From the NCBI GenBank assembly GCA_001566295.1, contig KQ964312.1, forward strand, positions 1 to 27,428: a stretch of DNA of 27,428 nucleotides, read 5' to 3'. The notes beneath the pieces were generated by a model. The model worked only from the letters and a program-made list of their open reading frames with translations. It did not search any database and was not told the origin of the DNA. Source of the DNA: Microdochium bolleyi (lineage: Eukaryota > Ascomycota > Sordariomycetes > Xylariales > Microdochiaceae). Numbering within the stretch: position 1 is the first letter of the stretch; every line of letters starts with the position of its first letter. A program made the translations under genes and the position numbers. Positions 1 through 9,702 of the stretch are shown in pieces.

Positions 1-1321
1 CTCTCATCGGCTCGCGACTGGCCCATGGCAGCGAGGTCAGCTTCGCGCTGCTTGAGCAGTCGCTCTATTTCGGCCTTGACATTTGGGAACTCCTTCTTCG
101 ATATTTGCATTAGGAGCTCTCGCAAGCGGCTTTGCAAGGAAGGCACACCGCATCGGTCAAGCACACCTGACCACTCCGGGGCCGAGAAAAATATCTGTTC
201 CGACAGGCGGCGTTGAGCTATAGTCGAGTCGTTGTCGTCCGCACTACGATTCTTGACGACACAATAGCCGAGAGTCAGATTGCTGCGCTTCCCAAGTAGC
301 AGATCAATCACAGCGCCTCGGGTCGCTCTCTCTGTAGCAAGATCGGGTTTCGTCAGGACTCCCATCGTGCGAATTCCCGTGGGGTCAGCAGCCTCGGCGA
401 GCTTGATGATCTCCTGAGTCGCGATGTCTACATTGCATGGCATCACAGCAAGGATCCTAAGAGGAGGTCAGCTCGAGTTTGAGAAGTCAACAAGGAGCCA
501 CTTACACTGTCCTGGTATTGCTCATGTACGACTTGACCATGTTGCGAACAAGCTGGACGTCATCATCAGTAGTCAAGCCTACGATCCCGTTAGAATGCCT
601 GATGGCTTGATTCCAAGGGTCAGCGGTGTTACTGACCTGGTGTGGCATTACGGAATATTCCAGGAACGTCTATGACTGTTAAGTGAGATTGCTGTTGGAG
701 GAGTATTCGTCAGCTCACACTCACCAAACTAGAAATAGGAAGACCTACGGCAGGTCCACAGATCTCAATCTTCAGGATGTCTTCACTGAAAGCTCCGCCC
801 ACGTCAGCGTCATCGGTTGTCCCCATGCGAATGCCCATGGCCTGGTTCGCCTCCTCGAAGACCTTTGCCAGCTCAACATTGTCCAGCGTAGTGGCAGTCT
901 GCTGGAAGGCTTGGAGCTTCTTCTTCAGCGCCTCATCGGCCAGCGGACGAGGGATGATGGTGATGGAGACACTCTCGCAGGCCTCGCGACGGCAGGTGAT
1001 CTGTGTGGCGTAGCGGGTGCAGAGGCCAGCGGCACGCGGGAAAGAGAAGCCAGTGAGGCCTTCAAGGACGGAGCTCTTGCCTGAAGACTGGTCTCCGACG
1101 ACAATAAGCTATGGAGATGCCGCGTTAGCTGCAGCTAGTCAGTCATCCCGCAAGCCATGGAGCTGGAGCATGCTCACCTGGGGCAATGGGATGAACGCGC
1201 CAACGTTGAGCTCCCTCAGCTTGTCAATCTTGGAGAGGACGGATTGATTGCCCAAGCCGTCCGCCGCAGGCGGCGTGACCCCGCTCGTCATGGCAGAATC
1301 GGCTCTCTTGGTCTCGCCCAT
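1..1321 (-). CDS. Dynamin-like GTPase, N-terminal part, five exons, cut by window edge
   Basis: Large GTPase of the dynamin superfamily, which in fungi act in membrane fission or remodelling. Reading leftward from the ATG at 1321 the exons are 1321-1178, 1108-749, 691-637, 578-506 and 456-1 (continuing outside). All introns have GT-AG borders and keep phase. All GTPase motifs are present in order: P-loop GDQSSGKSS at about residues 53-61, the switch Thr in GLCTRYATQI near 79, DVPG at 176-179 and TKPD at 246-249, followed by the VVKNR region. About 363 residues are visible; the stalk and any GTPase effector domain lie beyond the edge. The sequence is of the fungal-specific subfamily, with a conserved EICGP stretch before DVPG. 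No lesion is seen, so it is probably functional. The exact cellular role cannot be told from sequence. Confidence 0.9.
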
Positions 1322-1480
1322 GTTGGCAGAGTATTGCTACAGTATCTGCCAGATGTATTTTCGTGGAAGCTGCTACTAATGAGTCGAGGATTAGCTTTAC
1401 GGTAAGCAGTAATGAGGCCAATGAGTGAGTCCGATGGGTGAGTGGTGTGAAGATTAGGACGGACGCTGAGGGTGACTGCC

Positions 1481-1487
1481 TTATATA
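1481..1487 (-). promoter_or_regulatory. TATA-like box upstream of the dynamin-like gene
   Basis: The minus strand reads TATATAA here, about 160 nt upstream of the ATG at 1321. This is a plausible core promoter position if the 5' UTR is about 130 nt. Only the motif and its distance support the call. Confidence 0.4.
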
Positions 1488-1499
1488 AAAAGACAGATG

Positions 1500-2725
1500 G
1501 CCACTTCGGCAAGATTCGAACTGGAGGAAAAACAACTGATCGCGTGGACGAAGCCGCGAGTTTTTGTGAGCATCCTGGTAGCTAGACCGATGTTGCCAAG
1601 ACTGGTTGATCCGTGCACAGTGGAACATATGTCTCACCAAGAAAGGCAGGCACCAAGTAATGATCCAGCGCTAGTGCGGGCTCTTTTCGCCAGCTATTAG
1701 CTCGAGGTTACGGCCGGGATGTTGACCTCGCAACTAAGAACATTACGCTTTTGATACCTGGTTGCCTGCAGCTTTAGGACTCTACAGACACTCTTTAAAA
1801 CTGCTCGCTAACTGAGAGTGTTACGAGCCACCCGTCCGAGCTCTAGCTAGTCGACTGGCGATTTGACCCTCCTAATCTGCCATTTCTGGCGGATCATTGC
1901 TTTTTGGAAAAACCTCCGTACTACCGGACCTGATTCATCGCAAACGCTTTAGTGGCATTTGGCCAATGGCATAGGTCTCGGCAAGACCTTAGAGGCTTCA
2001 GCACTTCGTTTTCGACTGACAGTCTTTAGCCTGGACGCTGTTTCATGTGGGAGGCCTACCAGAAACATGCTCAGCGTGTCTCAAAGCCACCCCTCGACTT
2101 TATTTGATTGGTTTGCATGCGAAACCTCGCTGAGACCGTATGCGAGAGGCTGAACACCGCACCAGAGACCCGCCTCAGCTCCCAGAAGCCCTTACATACT
2201 CTTGTCACTTAGGCGCAAGAACTGCGAAAGCGGCCGCCACGACGACCTATCATAAGCTGATTCAAATTTCCTTGTTCCAGCAGCATAGCGAAGGGAGCAA
2301 GCAAGGACGCTTCCCGCCGCTGAGAGGCTGCAACCAAGACCTCATTTCTTGTGGCTGGTCTGAGTAGTACCTATTCTCCGCGTTCACTTGCGTGAAAATT
2401 TGTCGTATCGTGCAACCATCTCTGCTCTCTCGTACGTCTGATATTGTTTCTCCCAAAGGAATGTATCTGGCGGTGTGCCAGGTGGTGACGAGGGAATATC
2501 GCAGGGACTTACCACAGCAGCGTCTTTGAATCGTGTCCGAGCAACATGCATAAGATCTTGACTATCTCTGATGACCACTACTTCCTCCTGATCTCACCCA
2601 TCAGTTTCCCAAGCAATCGGTTCCAGTCTCTTCCTTCCTACACTCCGGCAGCTTCGTTCCACGGCACTGAGCATTACCACTACTGCAATATTCATTCCCG
2701 CGCAGCCCCCTTTCCTGCAGTTAGG
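1500..2725. other. Intergenic, no gene recognised
   Basis: Only short chance frames occur on both strands and none resembles a protein I recognise. The last ~180 nt before 2726 are pyrimidine-rich, as is common upstream of fungal start codons. Confidence 0.5.
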
Positions 2726-3060
2726 ATGGTGGTTACGATCGCCCAGAAGGACGCCTTGCAAGGCCTCTGCTCCAAAGATCGCCTCGAACTGATGGACGTA
2801 ATTTTCCGCCTGCGCTCCGAGGGCATCGGCTATGTCATCTCACTGCCCCAGATCATCGTGGTCGGCGAACGGGCATCTGGCAAGAATTCCGTCCTCGAGG
2901 CTATCTACGGAGTTCCTTCCCCTGCCCGAAGCAACCTTCGCACCCGGTTCCCCACTGAGTTCGTACTGGTGCGAACCTCCCAGGTCAGCGCGCATGTCTC
3001 GGTCGTCCCACACATGTCGAGGGATGACTTGGAGAAGGCCGCTTTGTCCGTGTTCGACGG
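2726..3060 (+). pseudogene. Truncated second dynamin-like GTPase fragment
   Basis: A second dynamin-superfamily N-terminus begins at the ATG at 2726. It belongs to a different subfamily from the gene at the left edge, with a start like MVVTIAQKDALQGLCSKD. About 110 residues match the family: a helical lead-in, the P-loop region GERASGKNS at about residues 47-55, the switch-I area with RTRFPTEFVLVRT, and a conserved stretch ending near SVFDG. The Ser/Thr after the P-loop lysine, which binds magnesium in active members, is Asn here, and the usual DQSS is ERAS. Homology stops at about 3060, where a transporter relic on the other strand begins. DVPG/DLPG, TKPD and the stalk are all missing, so no working GTPase can be made. 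Confidence 0.75.
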
Positions 3061-4855
3061 CCACACGGCTGGCGGCTGCACGTCGCCGGTGGGCCCCTCC
3101 TCGAGCTCCAGCAGCTCGACCACGCGCTCCACCGACACGATGTCCATCTGGAGCTGCCCGTAGACCTTGCAAAGTCCATGGGTGGCATCGGCGAAATGGG
3201 AGGCGGTGGGAATATTGAACTCGGCATGCCAGACGAGAGCCCCTGGTAGAGCCCCAGAACGGTCAGGGCGAATGCCGAGATATCGGATAACGCGTCGAAC
3301 CGGTACAGCAGCCATGACTGCACGCTCCAGTTGAAATGATCCATCTCCTGGAACGCGTCGGCGACCTCGATGTTACGGTTCTGGAATTGCAGCTGTGCAT
3401 TGAAAGCCCTGATCGTCGCGAGCCCGTCCACCAGGATGCCAAAGTTTGACATGAGGGGGCTGAGCGATGCCATCTCCAGACGCCGCAGGCTCTGTGGGCG
3501 GGCAGGTAAATGTTGAAGACGAAGAGGGAGAGAGCCGTCATGACCACGGCAAACGCAAAAATCACGGGTGGCGCGAAGGCGATGACGAACATGCAAGAAC
3601 TTCAGGCCGCGAGATTTAGAGCGACCATCTGGAGGGGCCAGGTGATGCCGCCGTCGGAGCATGCCTATGTCAGAGGTCAGGCGGTTCATGAGCCGTTCCG
3701 CGGGCGTGACGTTGTAGAAGCGGAAGTTTGCCCGACAGACCTTTTGCAAGACACGAGCGAGGAGGCTTCTGGCGGTCACAAACAGGATGAGTAATAGTCC
3801 GCACTGCGACAGCGTGAAGAGGGCGGTTGGTACAATGCCGATGACGAAGTAGCAGATGAGCTAAGGTTTGAGATCGTCTCTCGGGCTCGGCAGCTCCTTA
3901 AAAGAGTCCATCGGCAACTGCTGTGGTTGTGATAAGCATCCTCCCCTGGACCTCGACGTCACCTTGTGCTTCATCCTAAGCCTTGAGGAACCACTGATTG
4001 AGGAGAACCAGTACCCGCCACAAGGCGAACAGGACCATCACGACAGCCCACCATCACAGCTGTCCAGCTTTGATATAGGTCCAGTAAATGCGCGCAACGA
4101 TGTTCCGAGCGGCGCGGTGCTCATCATCGATGAATTTGGCTGGCACAGCTGCATTGGCGTCGCTCGCAAGGTGCGTCGTCACTCACCATCGTGTGCCGTC
4201 GTATTGTTCTCCTGCTTGGTGCCAACAACTTGGTCTCGCAGTCGATGTCACTCGAATTGAGCACTTGGCTACACCGTCGGTGATTTCGATGACTTGGTCA
4301 GCGATGTGGGTGCAGAGGTCGACACGGTGGGTGGCGTGAACGCCAGTGCGATCTTTCAACAGAGGTCCGCAGAACATTTTGCGGAGGATGTACTCGGCAG
4401 TGTCTGATCAAGAGGCGCAAGAGGGTCGTCGAGTAATAGGATTCACGAGTTGCTGTAGACGGCTCTTGCCAAGGTGACACGAGCTTTTCGTCCTCCAGAC
4501 AAACCGATACCCTTCTGGCCAATTACCGAGAGGTCACCATGCTTGAAAGTGGCGAGGTCTGGAGTAATGACATTCTCGTGGCGTATCAGTTGATCGCACG
4601 TGATGGCGTCGATGAGCAGTGACTCGAATTTGTAGGTATGGTGCGGCGCAATCATTGGCCAGATGCTCTAATCAAACACAGTCAGATTGACAGAGCGCAG
4701 ATTGCCGTCCTCGCGGTGGAAAGTCGTCCCAGAGTCTTACCCCACATATCCAACCCACAGTATCAATTACGTAATTTTGAGGGGTAATGAGAATACTGTC
4801 AGATGTAATGCACCCGGCACCTTCCGCTATGTACAGTTCAATTCTGCTGATCATC
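3040..4855 (-). pseudogene. Decayed ABCC-type (MRP-like) ABC transporter relic
   Basis: Read leftward from about 4855, broken frames spell the middle of a fungal ABCC full transporter. First comes part of NBD1, with the signature LSGGRKARVTLARAVYS (usual Gln changed to Arg) near 4470-4510, the Walker B area ILLLDDPLAPLD near 4425-4445 and an H-loop THRVDLCTHIAD near 4310-4340. Then follow the first helices of TMD2 (WWAVVMVLFALWRVLVLLNQ near 4000-4060), the FYNVTPAERLMNRLTSDIGM stretch near 3670-3730, and SLRRLEMASLSPLMSNFGIL down to the linker before NBD2 (VERVVELLELEE near 3110). A convincing NBD1 Walker A, TMD1 and NBD2 are not seen. Several stops and frame changes interrupt it, including stops where Trp or Arg codons are expected. 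It ends at about 3040-3062 against the dynamin fragment. Confidence 0.8.
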
Positions 4856-4932
4856 CCTGACTACACTCTCAATATCCTTCGTTAAAGAACCATCATCCAC
4901 GCTACATCGAAAAGCAGCTTACGCGTGCTGAC

Positions 4933-6539
4933 ATGGAAGAACCTATCATCGTCTTCGATGTCGAAGGAGACCTCGTCTTGTCTCTGCATAATCCCGATGC
5001 TCCCTTTGCTGTCTGGCGGGAAGATGGACACAAACAACCCAGCGCTCAACAAAGCGCAAGGTCTTCATCTCCACGATCACGGCTAGAAGAGAGCAAGAAA
5101 AAGAAAAAGAAGAAAATGAGAAAACAAGAGGCTGGGACGGATCACGGTGTGTCCTCCGTCATGCGAGCAAGACTGTGCACTAATCGTCTTAGTGTCTGCC
5201 GTACCCTTGGTCGATGATGCCATGTGCTCAACGTCCCTTCAACGAACCACACAACCTAGTAGTGTAGTCACCGATTTCAGTGACAGCCCGAATCTGAGAA
5301 ATCTGGACAGCCAACCGATCGAGCCGGAACATACGAAATTGGAGCCACAGAAGCCGATCGTCAAGCTGCGTCTGTCTTCGAAGCACTTGTCTCTTGCTTC
5401 CCCATACTTCCGGAAACTGCTGAGTTGCGGTTGGCTAGAAACTAAAGACCTCAAAGTGGAAGCGGCGGACTGGGACCGCCAGGCGCTGATTGTGCTCATG
5501 AGTATTATTCACGGGAGAAACAAAGATGTTCCTCTGCACGTGGACATCGAGCTACTCTCGAAGATCGCTGTCCTAGTGGACTACTATCAGTGTTTCGAGG
5601 CCGTCCTTTTCATTGCTGCGAAGTGGTTAGAAACACTAAGGTGGGAAGTACCCTCGACTGCCGGTCGTGATCTCGTCCTATGGGTCCTCGCGTCATGGAC
5701 TTACCAAGATCCGAATTTGTTTGAAACGGTGACGAGAACTGCTATCAAGACGTCAAAGTACGAATTCTCTCCTCTAGGTCTTCCCATTCCTCAAATTATT
5801 GTTGGTAAGTTTCACAAGACCTTGCCTGCATTCTTTCGCTTATTAGACCGCAGAGGCCATCAACATTCGCAGGAAGGCTCGGCTTGAGCAGATCTTAGGT
5901 GTTCTTGAGAGTTTCCAACGTGATCTTCTCCAGGGCCGTGCCGGATGTTCATTTGAATGTTCATCGATTCTTCTCGGCGCGCTCACGAAAGAGTCGCACA
6001 AGGTTGGGCTGCTCGGCCAAGACATGCGCTCGTCAATTCAACATCTGAGTGTCGATTCGACATTGGAAGCGGTGCGGAAGATACAATCTCCACAATGGAG
6101 ACCCGTTGTTAGCACGGGCGGCAGCTTTGGTTCGACCTCGAGTGGTCATCATTGCCAACTCCAAGCAATGATCCAGGCCAAGCTGACAGGTCTAGACGAG
6201 TCAACCGTGGCTGGTCTTCGCCTGGCAGACTTCAGAGATCCGAGCGACATGCCACGCACCACTCACCCGCCGGAATTATCTGCTAAGGTGTCCAAGCTTG
6301 CACTGCGCAGTCCTCGGTCCTCCAAAGCACTTATGCCAGCTCATTCTGCAACGAATTTGAGCAACATTCCGAGTACACGAACCGCAGCTATGCACGTGGA
6401 TGCTCAAGACTCCGCAACGAGCCTGGCAACAAACCGTTTCTTTCATATTTCAGTGCAAGCGGAATACGCGAATTTTTCTCCAGAGGAGCTACGGCTAAGG
6501 GATACTTCTACGGACTCTGAACAACCCAACTTGGGTTGA
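4933..6539 (+). CDS. BTB/POZ-domain protein, three exons
   Basis: Fungal BTB-domain protein; BTB folds mediate dimerisation and often recruit cullin-3 or chromatin partners. The exons are 4933-5146, 5193-5804 and 5854-6539. The introns (46 and 49 nt) have GT-AG borders, the first with an ACTAAT branch-like site, and both preserve frame, giving about 503 residues. The start region reads FDVEGDLVLSLHN. After a lysine-rich low-complexity insert (residues ~55-65) the BTB core resumes with LRLSSKHLSLASPYFRKLL, then VLMSIIHGRN and KIAVLVDYYQCFEAV. This is the form common in Pezizomycotina, followed by the conserved CSFECSSILLGALTKE helix region encoded by exon 3. The C-terminal ~150 residues look disordered, Ser/Thr-rich. 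No lesion is seen. The specific role is unknown. Confidence 0.85.
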
Positions 6540-6584
6540 TACCTCATGTAGTGGACATTTTTGGCTTTTCTACACAATGGTACA

Positions 6585-6750
6585 AAAGACTTCCACACAT
6601 CGTTTCGGAACGAGGTCGAGGACTGCCTCGAGCCGAGGATGGAGTCTATAAACTGTGCGGGCGATGTCGTTACTATCTCGTGGCTGTCAAATAATGAGGT
6701 CATCTGCGGCGTAACGACGCACTCTGACAGTCGAAACCAGCTGTACAACA
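6585..6750 (+). pseudogene. Fragment of a fungal beta-propeller (WD-like) protein
   Basis: About 50 residues in one frame read like the core of a fungal WD-like protein: RMESINCAGDVVTISWL followed by ICGVTTHSDSRNQLYN. Stretches of the type DVVTISWLS...TTHSDSxNQxYN are, from memory, conserved in a family of ascomycete propeller proteins. No start, stop or neighbouring blades are found. The match ends at about 6750, exactly where the oppositely oriented NACHT relic begins, so this is a scrap and not a gene. A database search would be needed to be sure of the family. Confidence 0.4.
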
Positions 6751-6751
6751 T

Positions 6752-7915
6752 TCTTGGCCTTCAAGAACAAGTTCGATTACGTTCCGAACCGTAATATGAG
6801 GGTAGTGTCGACTAGCGAAGCAGATATAGAGCTTCAACCCTGATTCCGCAGCCGAAGTCCTGAGCTCTTGGAAGAAATCGACCATATCCCGAAATTCATT
6901 AGAGTCGCACTCATCGAGTGCGTCAACGAAGCAGACTAGAGAGTCCTGGTCGAGCTTTAAGACAGCCTCTTGTAACAGTCGCTGTATCGTCGTACTGGTC
7001 CAAGCTGGCGCTTCGGCTCCTCGTTGGAAAGGTTCGATAATAGAACGAAGGTGTGGTCGCTGGGTGAGAAGTTGCCAGAGTAATGACTGGTACATCCCTT
7101 GGACAGTTTTTTCCATCTGATCTCCGCGTGCGTTGAAAAAGAACGAGATAAGAATATAGCTCCGTTTCTGCCGTCTAAAGTGGCCGAGCGCAAACTTCAT
7201 GAGTGTTGACTTGCCAGCACCGGGCTTACCCTTGATCCAGTGCAGTCTGCTCTGCTGGCTGGGCTTGTCTAAGGGCGACCATTCCCGAAACTCATGCTTC
7301 CCGAGAAGCCATTTGCAGGTCATAGCGTGGGCCTTTCGGATATTTGCATGCCGCGTATCGATCTGTTGGAATCTGAGACTCGCAAGGAGGTCTTCGTAGG
7401 TGATCTTATGCTGCCCAGGGTCTGTCTGCGGCCTCGCCTGCGCGGGCAGAGATAGAATCTGGGAGGGGTCTGGCGGATCGCTTTCTGGGAATTAGAATGG
7501 GCATGGTTAGCTACACTGAGATAAGTAACAGAACTTGAGATCAGGGGTGACAAACTCTTGTGCGCGTTGCCTTCAAGTGGAGGCAGTACCAAGAGGAACT
7601 CCTTTGCGCAAGCAGCAGCGGTTGTAGCAGCATAACGTTGCCATTGCTTGTTTTTGTGAGAATCTGCGTAATCGGAGATTCCCCGAATCACCAGAAAGGG
7701 GATATCACCTCCTTTTAACGCAGCACCTTCCATCTCAACACATAGGGCACCATGCCGTTCGCCAATGTTGTCTCGATACTGCGAATCGCTCAACACGTGA
7801 TTTGCTGATGCAATCATGCCGAAGTGTATCTGTGGTGCGCGATCGGCACGATCTGGTCGAGCTTCTTGTCTGGAGGAATCGCAAAGATCGCAATTATTAT
7901 AGCACCAGCACAGTA
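6752..7915 (-). pseudogene. Truncated NLR: nucleoside phosphorylase-NACHT fragment
   Basis: NLR of the fungal type with an N-terminal purine/uridine phosphorylase domain, families linked to innate recognition and heterokaryon incompatibility. Reading leftward from about 7915, the C-terminal half of the phosphorylase domain is clear: IHFGMIASANHVLSD, then ALCVEMEGAALKGG and FLVIRGISDYADSHKN (7640-7830). An intron of about 70 nt (roughly 7495-7565) precedes the linker LLASLRFQQIDTRHANIRKA and the NACHT domain, with Walker A GKPGAGKSTLMKF near 7200-7235 and Walker B SLVCFVDALDECD near 6900-6940. The end is VRNVIELVLEGQE near 6755. The first half of the phosphorylase domain, the distal NACHT and any ankyrin or WD repeats are missing. 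The remaining frames are intact apart from the truncations. Confidence 0.8.
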
Positions 7916-7924
7916 CCTACTAGT

Positions 7925-8549
7925 GTGCCAGGGCAGGGCGGACAAGGATCATAGGTTTCCGCACCTTTTTCATGTATTTATAGCTTAAGAACCATCGGTT
8001 TTGCGTTACAGAGATTGCCAGACAGAACCACCACAATACACACAACCTTCTTACCACCTTTTTCTGAAAAGTTGCATTCGGAGCACCCAGCCACCTCGAG
8101 AATAGTCTCATTCGATTCGCCATGCCGTGATCAGAGGAATCCTCACGATTGTCACGTCAATAGAGCGCTGTTGACGTGGCTGGCTCCCCCAATCTCTGTT
8201 GCGCCTGTGGCTCTGCGAATGCCCTCATTTTGCACCCACACACGTGCACACCCCGCCGGACAATACCGCCGAACCTGGCAAGTGGTGAACTCCCTTTGGT
8301 CGTGGTGGTTTGTTTCTGCCACGATCAGGAGAATCCTCACACGCCCCAGCACAATGCTTTCCGAGCAGAGGAAGTATGGGAGAATCCCACTTTCTTGTCA
8401 GTTCTATTACAAAACTTACATGCAAATACCTCAAAGATTAATCAGGCTTGGTGTGTACATTATGCTGAACTGCACTGACATCAGACTTCTCGTAATAGTA
8501 GCGTGATAGCTCCCTAAGAAGTATTCATAATGGAAACTGCCTCCCTAGA
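7925..8549. other. Intergenic, small repeats only
   Basis: No gene is recognised. It holds a near-perfect direct repeat of 19 nt (8129-8147 and 8323-8341, core AATCCTCAC). It also holds an inverted repeat with 8-nt arms CACGTCAA/TTGACGTG (8153-8160 and 8171-8178) whose arms contain the TGACGT element bound by bZIP factors. Function is not known. Confidence 0.45.
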
Positions 8550-8557
8550 TATAAAAA
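8550..8557 (+). promoter_or_regulatory. TATA box of the 8620 gene
   Basis: TATAAAAA lies about 63-70 nt upstream of the ATG at 8620, a suitable distance for a fungal core promoter with a short 5' UTR. Support comes from motif and spacing only. Confidence 0.5.
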
Positions 8558-8619
8558 TGGAGAGCATTCATACATAGAAATTGATAGAACTTCCTAAAGA
8601 TTATCGTTCTTCTGTTATA

Positions 8620-9702
8620 ATGGAATCGTCCCAGCTTCAACCGTATTTGAAGAAAGAGTACTATCAAACAACATTCGAGCGCGTTTCCAACGATGGTTGC
8701 TTTTCTGCTGCCACTGACTACTGGAATAAATTTGTGGTGTCAAAGCTACCAACAGCTCAAGACGATCAGAAACATCAAATCCTCGAAATCACAGGTAACC
8801 GTATAGAGACGTTCAAGTTTTCTCCAAGCTCCAAATACCTAACATACACTGTTGACGACGCCCGCGATAATGTATGGGTCCTACACCTCAATACCGGTAA
8901 TCTCAATTGCTTCTCTGGCACTAGCATGACTGGATTTATGGAATCCGGAGGCATTTCCTACCTCGTAACCCGTGTAGACTGGGAGCTGGAAAAGACTGTG
9001 TTACGACTCTACCCATTGGTGAATAAGAAGAAATCTAACGCAACAAAACACTGCGCACAACACTGCATAGAGATAGCATTACATGTTAATGTTAAGTCCT
9101 TTGTTGCATGGTCAGATAATACGTTGCTACTGGCTGGCTCGAAGGGGCAATTTTGGCGATGGGAGTATAGGCCGGACATAAGCCCGGAGGAATCGACCTT
9201 AGTTGAACTAAAATTAGTCAATCCACCAGACCCTGAATATGGATGTAACTACCACACTTTACAACAGGTCAGCGAAAATGGTTTCGTTGTTGGAGATGAT
9301 GTGAACAGTTTCCTATACGCAAGTTTGAGCAAAGATACAATTACACTTTCGGAAGAAGCGTATGTGGTCAATGACCAGTTTGCTGATCTCGAAGTTGCAT
9401 ATGGTAGCAAGATTATATATACCGCACTCAATTCCACAGCGGGTGGGGTGAAGGGTATTCAAGAATACCGCTTAGAGCCGTACAAGCCTGGTAGCGACCG
9501 ATCAGAGGCTTCCAGAAATGCGAAAAGCTTTCTCACAAACGCGGGTTACTCGTTTCTGTGGATGAAAGGCTTGATTCGTACAGCAAGTTGGAAAGTACGA
9601 CATCACGTCAATCAGAAGCCGAGAGTCCGAAAGCTTCTTCCTAAGCCAAAGCCTTACCCAATACGGATTTTACTGGCACACAAAGGTTGTGGGCTAGACT
9701 AG
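8620..9702 (+). CDS. Unrecognised 360-residue protein, propeller-like repeats
   Basis: A single uninterrupted frame from the ATG at 8620 to the TAG ending at 9702. I do not recognise the family. The text has the feel of a beta-propeller: short hydrophobic strands alternate with turns, as in FKFSPSSKYLTYTVDD, VWVLHLNTGNL, LLLAGSKGQFWRWEY and FVVGDDVNSFLYASL, which resemble degenerate WD/quinoprotein blades spaced about 45-60 residues. The last ~60 residues are strongly basic (KVRHHVNQKPRVRKLLPKPK) and may bind nucleic acid or membrane, or may be a changed C-terminus. There is no signal peptide or membrane helix. The coding sequence is richer in A+T than the genes around it, which may indicate a different history. 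It could be the propeller part of a former NLR, but no NACHT precedes it on this strand. Confidence 0.6.
   Translation: MESSQLQPYLKKEYYQTTFERVSNDGCFSAATDYWNKFVVSKLPTAQDDQKHQILEITGNRIETFKFSPSSKYLTYTVDDARDNVWVLHLNTGNLNCFSGTSMTGFMESGGISYLVTRVDWELEKTVLRLYPLVNKKKSNATKHCAQHCIEIALHVNVKSFVAWSDNTLLLAGSKGQFWRWEYRPDISPEESTLVELKLVNPPDPEYGCNYHTLQQVSENGFVVGDDVNSFLYASLSKDTITLSEEAYVVNDQFADLEVAYGSKIIYTALNSTAGGVKGIQEYRLEPYKPGSDRSEASRNAKSFLTNAGYSFLWMKGLIRTASWKVRHHVNQKPRVRKLLPKPKPYPIRILLAHKGCGLD

Noticed and set aside
691..724. A 33-nt intron (donor at 724) in the dynamin-like gene
   Set aside because: Too short; the donor at 748 gives a 57-nt intron and restores the conserved text before DVPG.
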